A stretch of DNA of 64,000 bases from Kutzneria chonburiensis (GTDB taxonomy: Bacteria; Actinomycetota; Actinomycetes; Mycobacteriales; Pseudonocardiaceae): positions 6,634,001 to 6,698,000 of the forward strand of contig NZ_CP097263.1 in assembly GCF_028622115.1 (NCBI RefSeq). The letters run 5' to 3'. The notes under the pieces were generated by a model, which ran no database searches, was not told the origin of the DNA, and saw only the letters and a list, made by a program, of their open reading frames with translations. The stretch's first letter is position 1. Every line of letters begins with the position of its first letter. Positions 43,028 through 50,277 of this stretch are shown here, piece after piece. The position numbers and the translations under genes were made by a program.

Positions 43028-45798
43028 CGCTGACTCCCCTCGTCGTCACCGAGCACGCCGTTCATCCGGCTCACGCCGGCCTGGCCGGTGTCGTCGAACA
43101 CGGCGCTGGGCGTCCGCCAGGCCGCGTTCGTGCTGCGTTCCTGGTCCTCGCCGCCGCCACCGTGACCGCCGCCGCCCATGGCCCCCATCATCGGCATGCC
43201 GCCGCCCATCGGGGAACCGGCCTGGCCCGCGGCCTGGTGCGCGCCGCCGAGCTGGGCCAGTCCGGCGTCGCCGGGAGCGCTGGCCTGCTCGGTCGACGCC
43301 TGGCCGCCCATGCTCGGGGCCGCGCTGTGCGCGGTGTCCCAGGCGCCGGCGTGGTGCGCGCCGCCCTGGTCGCCGACCATGCCGTGGCCGCTCTCGCCAC
43401 CCAACGTCCAGGCCGACGTGCCGCCGGTGTCGGCGGCGGCCGGCGTGAACGACGCCGCCGCGACCGTGGTGGACGCCGGGGTGTCGAACAGGCTGCCGGA
43501 GAAGTTGCCCTGGTCGTGCTGGTCGGTCGGGGCGTAGGTGAAGCCCGGGTCGGCCGCGGCCGGCGCGGTCCACGCCGGCTCCGGCATCGCCACCGGCACG
43601 TCGTCCGGCAGCGCGTGCGCCGGGCCGGTGGGCGCCGGGGTGTCGCCCGGCATCGTCCAGCCGGAGGCGTCCGCGCCGCCCGTGTCGGCGGCCGCCGGGT
43701 CGGTGCCCAGCGCGCTCGCGTCGTGATGCAGCGGCTGGTGGGCCGGCTCATCGATCGCGTGCGCGCCGCCGGAGGAAGCGGTCGGCTGCGTGCCGACGCC
43801 GTCAGCACCGGCGGCGTGGGTGCCGGCCGGCGAGGCCGTCGGGCCGGCGGCGTCGTTGTAGTCGATGGTGTACGTGTGCGGCGGCTTGCCGGTGCCGTCG
43901 TCGATGGAGACCTGGACCTCGCCCGGCACCTTGCCCTGCTGCGCGGTGATGGTCAGGTCGCCGTCGTGGATCACGGCCTTGCCGTCCGGGCCGGCCGGCG
44001 TCGGGATGGAGCCGTCCGGGTTGGCCCCCGGCTGACCGGGGACGCCCGGCTGACCGGGAACGCCGCCGGGCTGACCGGGCATGCCGCTGCCCGGCATCTG
44101 GCCCTGGACACCGGTCTGGCCGACGGCACCCGGATGGTTGATGCCGCCGTGCCCCGGCGCACCGGGCTGACCCGGCTGGCCGGCGAGGCCGGCCACGGCC
44201 GGGTTGTTGGCCACCTTGCTGAAGTCGACGTCGTAGGTCTTGGCCGGCTTGCCGTCGCCGTCGTCCACCTTGATCTTGACGTGGCCCTGCCCGTCGGGGC
44301 TGTCCACCTCGATGGTGTTGGCGCCGTCCTGGATCTTCACCGTCTCGGCCGACTGCGGCGCGGTCGGGTGCGGGATCTGGGTCGGGGGCGTCACCGGCGG
44401 CGTCGGAGGCGTCACCGGCGGGGTCGGGCCACCACCGGGAGGGCCACCGCCGCCAGGAGGCCCACCGCCACCGGGAGGGCCGCCACCGCCGGGAGGGCCA
44501 CCGCCACCGGGCGGTCCACCACCGTTGTGCGGCGGCGGCCCGCCACCGGTCTTCGGCGGCTCCGGCTTGCCCTCAGGCACCTGCGACAGCCCGGAGAACG
44601 GGCTCTTGTTGATCGACTCGGCGGTGCTGATCAGGTTCTGGAACGCCTGCTTGATGCCGGTGTCCGCGGTCTTCGAACCCTGTTGCAGCAGCTGGAGGTT
44701 CTGCTCGAACGGCTCCTTGAAGCCGGCGTCGAGCACCTTCTGGGTCAGGCCGGCGATGAACTGGAGGAACCAGTCCGTCTCGACGCCCATGATCCACAGG
44801 ATGCACTCGCCCAGCGTGCTGCACACCGCCCAGGCGGCGTCCAGCGCCCAGCCGCCGGGGAAGTCGAAGCCGATCAGGTCGGCGACGCCGTCCTTGAGCT
44901 TGTTGACCAGATCGTCAAGGCCCTTCTCGGCCTTGTAGATGAGGATCAGCTCGAGGGTCGTCATCTGGTCGAACTGGATCTTGCTGAAGTCGATCTGGTC
45001 CAGCGTCTGGCCGTAGGCGTCGACGATCTGCTTGGCCGCGGACGTGCTCGACGTGATGGCCTGGCTCAGCTTGTCCAGGTCGCTGTCGATGGTCTGGGAC
45101 TTGGTGCTGAACTGCTGGATGTAGGAGCCGAAGGCGTTGGCCGCGTCGCCCTGCCACGAACTGCCGACAACCCCGGTGACCTTGCCGTTCATCTCGTCAC
45201 AGCTGGCCGAGAAGTCCGACGCCACCTGGGACAGGTCGTCGGCCGCCTGGGCCAGCTGCCCGTAGTCGATGCCGCGGGGCTGGTCGAACGGCTTGACGAT
45301 GTCGTTGTCGAAGCTGAGGTTCTTGCCGGTGTAGAGGTTGTAGAGGTCGAGCCAGTCCTTGAAGCCGTCGCGCTTGTCGGTGTGCGCGTCGCAGACGTCG
45401 TCGGAGCGACCGCTCAGATCGCCGCCGCCGTCCTCACCGGCCCCGTCGCCGTAGTCGCCGCCGTCTCCCCCGTCGCCGCCGTCTCCCCCGTCGCCGCCGT
45501 CCCCGCCATCACCACCGTCGCCCCCATCACCGCCGTCGCCGCCGTTTCCGCCATTACCCCCGTTACCGCCGTTGCCACCATTGCCGCCGCGGCCGTTCTG
45601 GCCGTCTTCGCCGTCCTGGCCGTCCTGCCCGTTGCGGCGGCGGCGCTCGTCCTTGCCCTCATCGTCCTTCTTCGGATGCGTGCCGCCGCCCGGCTCCTCG
45701 TCATCCTTCTTGGGATGAACCGGCTTGGTCGTGTCCGGCTTGTGGTGCGTGGTCGACGACGAGCCGCCGCTGTGGTGGCTCCCGTGTGTTTTGGACAT
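43024..45798 (-). CDS. Large WXG100-domain protein with collagen-like Gly repeats
   Basis: 924 residues, no signal peptide. Order: basic His/Lys-rich start; Gly triplet tract GGN/GGD (about 71-115) like PGRS or collagen; helical WXG100-type domain (about 175-260) with W215-Q-G in GSSWQGDAANAFGSYIQ; helical region (about 265-400); Gly/Pro repeats (PPGGGGPPGGG); two copies of a 40-residue beta-rich unit with the shared motif DDGxGKPxxTYxxD(F/Y); and an Ala/Gly/Pro-rich C-terminus ending MPMMGAMGGGGHGGGGEDQE plus an unstructured tail. The plan fits a type VII (ESX) substrate. It is the middle gene of a three-gene operon between glmS and glmM. Its start overlaps the upstream small gene by 98 bp. 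Confidence 0.75.
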   Translation of the reverse strand: MSKTHGSHHSGGSSSTTHHKPDTTKPVHPKKDDEEPGGGTHPKKDDEGKDERRRRNGQDGQDGEDGQNGRGGNGGNGGNGGNGGNGGDGGDGGDGGDGGDGGDGGDGGDGGDGGDYGDGAGEDGGGDLSGRSDDVCDAHTDKRDGFKDWLDLYNLYTGKNLSFDNDIVKPFDQPRGIDYGQLAQAADDLSQVASDFSASCDEMNGKVTGVVGSSWQGDAANAFGSYIQQFSTKSQTIDSDLDKLSQAITSSTSAAKQIVDAYGQTLDQIDFSKIQFDQMTTLELILIYKAEKGLDDLVNKLKDGVADLIGFDFPGGWALDAAWAVCSTLGECILWIMGVETDWFLQFIAGLTQKVLDAGFKEPFEQNLQLLQQGSKTADTGIKQAFQNLISTAESINKSPFSGLSQVPEGKPEPPKTGGGPPPHNGGGPPGGGGPPGGGGPPGGGGPPGGGGPPGGGPTPPVTPPTPPVTPPTQIPHPTAPQSAETVKIQDGANTIEVDSPDGQGHVKIKVDDGDGKPAKTYDVDFSKVANNPAVAGLAGQPGQPGAPGHGGINHPGAVGQTGVQGQMPGSGMPGQPGGVPGQPGVPGQPGANPDGSIPTPAGPDGKAVIHDGDLTITAQQGKVPGEVQVSIDDGTGKPPHTYTIDYNDAAGPTASPAGTHAAGADGVGTQPTASSGGAHAIDEPAHQPLHHDASALGTDPAAADTGGADASGWTMPGDTPAPTGPAHALPDDVPVAMPEPAWTAPAAADPGFTYAPTDQHDQGNFSGSLFDTPASTTVAAASFTPAAADTGGTSAWTLGGESGHGMVGDQGGAHHAGAWDTAHSAAPSMGGQASTEQASAPGDAGLAQLGGAHQAAGQAGSPMGGGMPMMGAMGGGGHGGGGEDQERSTNAAWRTPSAVFDDTGQAGVSRMNGVLGDDEGSQR

Positions 45799-46114
45799 CA
45801 GGCGTTACCCCCGAGGCCGAGATCGACGACGCATTCGAGGAATCGGTGTCGGCGTAGTTCTTCGCGGTCGCGTTCAATCCGGCGCAGATGTCCTCCGCGT
45901 GCGAACCGAAGTCCTTCATGTTGGCGCTCAAGGTCTGCACGGCCTTCGCCGCCGCATCGCCGGCCTGCGGGCACGACTTCCCCGTGATGTCCCCCGTGAC
46001 GTGCACCGAGTCCAGCGTGTTGCGATATCCGACCGCGGTCGTCTCATCGAGATCTCGGAAGTACGAACCGAGAGTCGTGATCGCCCCGCCGTCGGCCTTG
46101 ACGCTGCCCGACAT
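45701..46114 (-). CDS. Small helical ESX-type protein (EspC/WXG100-like)
   Basis: 137 residues as read. The first ~105 are a helical hairpin type (VKADGGAITTLGSYFRDLDE, AAAKAVQTLSANMKDFGSHA, ICAGLNATAKNYADTDSSN), typical of EspC-like/DUF2580-type partners of WXG proteins; no WXG motif. The last ~32 codons overlap the start of the WXG/Gly-rich gene in another frame. If the G run GGGGG (complement of about 45808-45812) had one base fewer, the gene would stop at TAA a few bases before that ATG, giving a more usual layout. First gene of the three-gene substrate operon. Confidence 0.6.
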   Translation of the reverse strand: MSGSVKADGGAITTLGSYFRDLDETTAVGYRNTLDSVHVTGDITGKSCPQAGDAAAKAVQTLSANMKDFGSHAEDICAGLNATAKNYADTDSSNASSISASGVTPDVQNTREPPQRRLVVDHAPQAGHDQAGSSQEG

Positions 46115-46266
46115 GATCTTTGTCCTCCCCTGCCCCCTGCTGTGGATGACTACTCGGACTCCACGGGGCGCGTTTCGGTTCCACCCCGCGGTTCACGCCG
46201 ATGCGTCGCACACTATTACAGAAACCGGACAGGGCAGGGCGCTATCACCGAAGTGGTGACCGCCGG

Positions 46267-47601
46267 TCAACGCACCGCGGAAACGACCTCGGCCAGCCGG
46301 GTCGCGGCGCCGTGGGCCTCGTCGTGGCTGGGGGCCTCGACCATGACCCGGACCAACTGCTCGGTGCCGGACGGGCGCAGCAGCACGCGGCCGGTCTCGC
46401 CCAGCTCGGCCGTCACCTCGGCGACGGCCTTGTTCACGGTCTCGGCCGCGGCGACGGCCGCCTTGTCGGCCACCCGCACGTTGATCAGCACCTGCGGCAG
46501 CCGTCGCATGACGCCGGCCAACTCGCCGAGCGACTTGCCGGTGGCGGCCACGCGGGCCATCAGCCGCAGCGCGGTGAGCAGGCCGTCGCCGGTGGTGGCG
46601 TGCGAGGGCAAGATCACGTGACCGGACTGCTCGCCGCCCAGCGAGTAGCCGCCGGAGCGCAGCTCTTCCACCACGTAGCGGTCGCCGACCGCGGTGGTGA
46701 GCAGCCGCACTCCGTACTCCTTCATGGCCAGGTGCAGGCCGAGGTTGCTCATCACGGTGGCGACGAGCGTGTCGTCCTTGAGCTCGCCGGCGTCCTTGAG
46801 GGCCAACGCCAGCACGGCCATGATCTGGTCGCCGTCCACCTCGGCGCCGGTGCCGTCCACCGCCAGGCAGCGGTCGGCGTCGCCGTCGTGAGCGATGCCC
46901 AGGTCGGCCCCGTGCTCCAGCACCGCCGCCTGGAGCACGTCCAGGTGGGTGGAGCCGACGCCGTCGTTGATGTTCAGGCCGGTCGGGTCGGCGTGGATGG
47001 CGATCACCTCGGCACCGGCCCGGCGGTAGGCCTGCGGCGCGGTGGTGGAGGCGGCGCCGTTGGCGCAGTCCACCACGATGCGCAGGCCGTGCAGGTCGTG
47101 CGGGGTGGAGAGGAGCAGGTGGTCGATGTAGCGGTTGACCGCGTCCGGCACGTCGCTGACCCGGCCGACACCCGCGCCGGTCGGGCGGCCCTCGGTCTCG
47201 CCGAGCCGGGACTCGATCTCGTTCTCCAGCTCGTCGGACAGCTTCAGGCCGCCCTTGGCGAAGAACTTGATGCCGTTGTCGGGCATCGGATTGTGCGAGG
47301 CGGAGATCATCACGCCCAGGTCGGCGCCGAGTTCGGCGACCAGGAAGGCCACCGCCGGGGTGGGCAGCACGCCCAGCCGCAGCACGTCCGCACCGGCCGC
47401 CGTGAGGCCGGCGGTGACCGCCGCCTCCAGCATCTCGCCGCTGGCCCTCGGGTCCCGGCCCACCACCGCGATCGGACGGTGCGTGGTGTCGTGCTCGGCC
47501 AGCACCCGGGCCGCGGCCGCGGCCAGCGAGAGCGCCAGCTCCGGGGTCAGGTCGGCGTTGGCCATACCGCGGACGCCGTCGGTGCCGAACAGACGGGACA
47601 T
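46267..47601 (-). CDS. glmM: Phosphoglucosamine mutase
   Basis: 444 residues. Converts glucosamine-6-P to glucosamine-1-P for UDP-GlcNAc. Phosphoserine Ser102 in [13 protein letters not shown], metal loop [13 protein letters not shown], sugar-binding GGEQSGHVI and phosphate-binding [12 protein letters not shown]. It works next after GlmS in the pathway; the two genes are separated here by the substrate-type operon. Confidence 0.97.
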   Translation of the reverse strand: MSRLFGTDGVRGMANADLTPELALSLAAAAARVLAEHDTTHRPIAVVGRDPRASGEMLEAAVTAGLTAAGADVLRLGVLPTPAVAFLVAELGADLGVMISASHNPMPDNGIKFFAKGGLKLSDELENEIESRLGETEGRPTGAGVGRVSDVPDAVNRYIDHLLLSTPHDLHGLRIVVDCANGAASTTAPQAYRRAGAEVIAIHADPTGLNINDGVGSTHLDVLQAAVLEHGADLGIAHDGDADRCLAVDGTGAEVDGDQIMAVLALALKDAGELKDDTLVATVMSNLGLHLAMKEYGVRLLTTAVGDRYVVEELRSGGYSLGGEQSGHVILPSHATTGDGLLTALRLMARVAATGKSLGELAGVMRRLPQVLINVRVADKAAVAAAETVNKAVAEVTAELGETGRVLLRPSGTEQLVRVMVEAPSHDEAHGAATRLAEVVSAVR

Positions 47602-47704
47602 GGACGCTGCTACCTCCGGGGGCGGGGAAACGTCGGGGCGGCCAGACTACGGCTACGGCGCGCAAGGGCCGGAAGGGGTTGCTGGGTGCAGTGACCCAAA
47701 CATG

Positions 47705-47752
47705 CCGAAAGGCGGCTTGACCTGCGAAAATCGCAGACAAGCCGCCTTTCGG
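47705..47752 (-). terminator. Terminator after rplM-rpsI
   Basis: 15-bp perfect outer arms CCGAAAGGCGGCTTG (47705-47719) and CAAGCCGCCTTTCGG (47738-47752), with an inner 5-bp stem CTGCG/CGCAG and loop AAAAT. Confidence 0.85.
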
Positions 47753-47758
47753 AAAAAC

Positions 47759-48337
47759 TCAACGCTTGGAGTACTGAGGCGCCTTGCGGGCCTTCTTCAG
47801 ACCGTACTTCTTGCGCTCCTTGGCCCGCGGGTCACGGGTCAGGAAGCCGGCCTTCTTCAGGGCCGGACGGTCCTCGGACTCGAACTCGATGAGCGCGCGG
47901 GCGATCGCCAGCCGCAGCGCACCGGCCTGGCCGGAGATGCCGCCGCCGACGAGGTTGCCGATGATGTCGAACATCTCGACGCGCTCGACGGTCACCAGCG
48001 GCTCCTTGATGAGCTGCTGGTGCACCTTGTTCGGGAAGTACTGCTCCAGGCTCTTGCCGTTCAGCGTGAACTTGCCGGAACCCGGCACCAGTCGCACGCG
48101 AACGATGGCCTCCTTGCGGCGGCCGACGGTCTGGATCAGACGGTTGGGCAGCGCGACCGGGGCGGGGGCCGGCGCGGCCTCGGCCTCGGCGTCCTCGGCG
48201 ACGGCGTCGAACTCGGCGACGGCGTCGGCCTCGGTGGTCTCGGTCTCGACAGCCTCGGTGGCCTCGGCAGCGACGGCCTCGTCGGCGAGCTGCTCGGGCT
48301 CGTGGTCAGGAGTGGTCACTGAAACTTCCTCGGTCAC
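47759..48337 (-). CDS. rpsI: 30S ribosomal protein S9
   Basis: 192 residues. The conserved S9 core (about 65-192) starts [20 protein letters not shown] and ends [12 protein letters not shown], whose C-terminal Arg reaches the P-site tRNA. An acidic Ala/Glu/Val-rich extension of about 60 residues precedes the core, as in many actinobacterial S9 proteins. The ATG overlaps the rplM stop (ATGA). Confidence 0.97.
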   Translation of the reverse strand: MTEEVSVTTPDHEPEQLADEAVAAEATEAVETETTEADAVAEFDAVAEDAEAEAAPAPAPVALPNRLIQTVGRRKEAIVRVRLVPGSGKFTLNGKSLEQYFPNKVHQQLIKEPLVTVERVEMFDIIGNLVGGGISGQAGALRLAIARALIEFESEDRPALKKAGFLTRDPRAKERKKYGLKKARKAPQYSKR

Positions 48338-48777
48338 TGGGCGATCTTGGTGATCTCGAACGGCTGCGGCTGCTGGGCCGCGTGCGGGTGCGCCGGGCCG
48401 GCGTACACCTTGAGCTTGCTGGCCATGGCACGGCCCAGACGGGTGTGCGGCAGCATGCCCTTGATCGCCCGCTCCACGAGACGCTCGGGCTGCTTCTCCA
48501 GCATCTCGCCGAAGGAGCGCTTGCTCAGGCCGCCCGGGTGGCCGCTGTGGCGGTACACGAACGCCTGGTCCCGCTTGTTGCCGGTGAGCGCCACCTTCTC
48601 GGCGTTCACGATGACGACGAAGTCACCGGTGTCGACATGCGGGGCGTAGATGGGCTTGTGCTTGCCACGCAGCAGCGTCGCGGCCTGGGTGGCGAGCCGG
48701 CCGAGCACCACGTCCTGGGCGTCGATGACGTGCCAGGCGCGGTTCACCTCGCCGGCCTTCGGGCTGTACGTGCGCAC
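48334..48777 (-). CDS. rplM: 50S ribosomal protein L13
   Basis: 147 residues, full length: [40 protein letters not shown] and [15 protein letters not shown] are family signatures. GTG start behind an AGGTAG ribosome site. First gene of rplM-rpsI with a clear upstream promoter and a leader of about 150 nt. Confidence 0.97.
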   Translation of the reverse strand: MRTYSPKAGEVNRAWHVIDAQDVVLGRLATQAATLLRGKHKPIYAPHVDTGDFVVIVNAEKVALTGNKRDQAFVYRHSGHPGGLSKRSFGEMLEKQPERLVERAIKGMLPHTRLGRAMASKLKVYAGPAHPHAAQQPQPFEITKIAQ

Positions 48778-48792
48778 GGATCTACCTCGTCG

Positions 48793-48834
48793 TCACTCAC
48801 TCTGTAGCGCGACCCTAAGCAGGTCCACGCTCAT
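48793..48834 (-). other. Short upstream ORF in the rplM leader
   Basis: 13 codons (MSVDLLRVALQSE) ending 15 nt before the rplM GTG. Could be chance, or could couple translation to rplM control. Confidence 0.25.
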
Positions 48835-48936
48835 GTCATGGGGTGTCGTTGCGGCGGGACGCGCCAGCGTGTTCGTGAACTGCTGGAGCACGCGCGGCAG
48901 CAAGCCTCGCGCCGCATAACCGCACAACAACAAAAG

Positions 48937-48966
48937 AAGATACCCGCCTCTACCCGTGAGGGTCAA
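48937..48966 (-). promoter_or_regulatory. SigA promoter of rplM-rpsI
   Basis: TTGACC (complement 48961-48966), 18 bp, TATCTT (complement 48937-48942). Near-consensus housekeeping promoter giving a 5' leader of about 150 nt. Confidence 0.8.
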
Positions 48967-48987
48967 AACGGGTGGTCGGAACACATA

Positions 48988-49022
48988 CGTGGACCCCGGG
49001 ACGGGTCGTCCCAGGGTCCACG
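48988..49022 (-). terminator. Terminator after the esx gene pair
   Basis: 9-bp arms CGTGGACCC (48988-48996) and GGGTCCACG (49014-49022), with inner GGGAC (48998-49002) and GTCCC (49008-49012). Confidence 0.7.
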
Positions 49023-49050
49023 GGCCTCGCGATCGGGCGTGACGAAGGTC

Positions 49051-49344
49051 TCAGCCCCAGAGCTTCTTGGCCGAACCCTCGGCGCTCTCGTAGCCGTCGG
49101 CGGCCTGGCGGACGGCGATGCCGATCGCCTCGAGGGTCTCCTTGAAGTCCTTGGCCGCCGCGTCCCAGTTGCGCTGGGCGTTCTGGTAGGCCTCCGCCGC
49201 GTCACCGGTCCAGTCGGCGACGATCGGCGCGATCTTGCTCTTCAGCGTGTCCAGGTGCCCGCCGACCGTGTTGGCCGCGTTGGTCACGTCCTGGGACGCC
49301 TGCTGGATCTCGGCGAAAGTGACCTTGACGATGCCGTCACTCAC
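49051..49344 (-). CDS. esxT: WXG100-family protein (EsxT-like)
   Basis: 97 residues, helix-turn-helix hairpin with Trp45-Thr-Gly47 at the turn (PIVADWTGDAAEAYQNA) and a C-terminal helix carrying YESAEGSAKK, close to the YxxxD/E secretion signal. Position beside rplM matches M. tuberculosis esxT (Rv3444c). It probably forms a heterodimer with the product of the next gene and is exported by the ESX-4-type system. Confidence 0.88.
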   Translation of the reverse strand: MSDGIVKVTFAEIQQASQDVTNAANTVGGHLDTLKSKIAPIVADWTGDAAEAYQNAQRNWDAAAKDFKETLEAIGIAVRQAADGYESAEGSAKKLWG

Positions 49345-49393
49345 GATGTTCTCCCCTGATTGAAGTCTGACAAAGCCGCGAATGCTAAAGATG

Positions 49394-49416
49394 CGTTTCC
49401 GGCCGTGGCCGAAACG
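49394..49416 (-). other. Hairpin between the two esx genes
   Basis: CGTTTCCGGCC, GT, GGCCGAAACG (49394-49416), about 10 bp with one bulge. Possible processing or attenuation element. Confidence 0.4.
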
Positions 49417-49428
49417 ACAAAGCCAAGG

Positions 49429-49743
49429 TCAGCCGTTCAGCCGGCTGCTGATGTTGCTGATGCCGTGCGAGGCTTCCTCTTCCTGCTGCGAGTAGGTGCC
49501 GGACGCGGTCCGCATCGCGGTGGAGATGTCGTTCAGGGCCTGGTTCAGCTTCTTGGCGTCCTCCATCAGACGCTCCTGGAGCTGCTGGAACGCCGCGGAG
49601 GCCTGGCCCTTCCAGCTGGACTGGAGCGGGGTGAGGTCGCCGTTGAGCTTGTTGACCGTCGCGTTGATCTCCTGCTCGACGTTCTCGATGTCCTTGGCGC
49701 AGCTCGCCATCTCGGCGATGTTGGTCCCCATAGCACCGGCCAC
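49429..49743 (-). CDS. esxU: WXG100-family protein (EsxU-like)
   Basis: 104 residues with Trp44-Lys-Gly46 at the turn (LQSSWKGQASAAFQQLQ) between two amphipathic helices, and a C-terminal YSQQEEEASHG segment. Partner of the downstream EsxT-like protein. GTG 49743 or ATG 49731 may be the start. Same order as M. tuberculosis esxU-esxT. Confidence 0.88.
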   Translation of the reverse strand: MAGAMGTNIAEMASCAKDIENVEQEINATVNKLNGDLTPLQSSWKGQASAAFQQLQERLMEDAKKLNQALNDISTAMRTASGTYSQQEEEASHGISNISSRLNG

Positions 49744-49880
49744 GGAAGTGCCCCCTTCAATCGAGTGAGTACTACTGCTTGGTTCGTACGGTTACTGCGA
49801 CGACGACAGTGCCACGGTCGGTTCCACCGCGTCGCGACTTCTTCGCAAACCGTTGCTCATGTAAACGGGCCCGGGTGGAA

Positions 49881-50264
49881 CTAGCCGCGGAACATGATTC
49901 CCTCCTGCGAAAAGTCCTCGTCGTCGTCACTCGGAAGGGGGCGTCGTACCGCCGCCACGGGTGGCTTCGGGGCACTCGGAGTAGTCGGCCCGGCTGGGGC
50001 CAACAGCTCGGTGCCCTCGGGCAACCGGTCCACCGGCAGCCCCTCGTCGCTACGGAACGAGGCCGCTGCCCGGCGCAGCCCCGGCGCGGTCAGGTCGGCC
50101 GGCTCCGGCCGGGCCTCCCGGGCCCGGACCTTGCCGACCAGCTCCCGGGTCTGGCCCTTGGTGGCGGCGCTGCGCGCCCTGGCCTCGGACGCGGCCCGGC
50201 TGCCCCGCGCCACGGCGGAGTCGACCTCGGACCGGAACTGGCTCATCGCCTCGCCGATGGACAC
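49881..50264 (-). CDS. Small type VII-associated helical protein with acidic tail (second copy)
   Basis: 127 residues. A charged helical N-terminal half (SQFRSEVDSAVARGSRAASE, then ARARSAATKGQTRELVGKVR) and a Pro/Ala-rich second half end in DDDEDFSQEGIMFRG. Plan and tail resemble the 42641-43027 protein. It lies between the Hsp70/Rv3446c-like gene and esxU, within the ESX-4-type cluster. Function unknown. Confidence 0.7.
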   Translation of the reverse strand: MSIGEAMSQFRSEVDSAVARGSRAASEARARSAATKGQTRELVGKVRAREARPEPADLTAPGLRRAAASFRSDEGLPVDRLPEGTELLAPAGPTTPSAPKPPVAAVRRPLPSDDDEDFSQEGIMFRG

Positions 50265-50277
50265 GGCGTCTCCCTCC

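Noticed and set aside
45435-45600. CRISPR-like or satellite array in the GGN/GGD tract
   Set aside because: It is an in-frame coding repeat of Gly-Gly-Asn/Asp triplets with no spacers.
43024-45798. Polymorphic toxin with C-terminal toxin domain
   Set aside because: The C-terminus is low-complexity Gly/Met-rich and ends in a conserved tail; the downstream small protein is coiled-coil with an acidic tail and not like an immunity protein.
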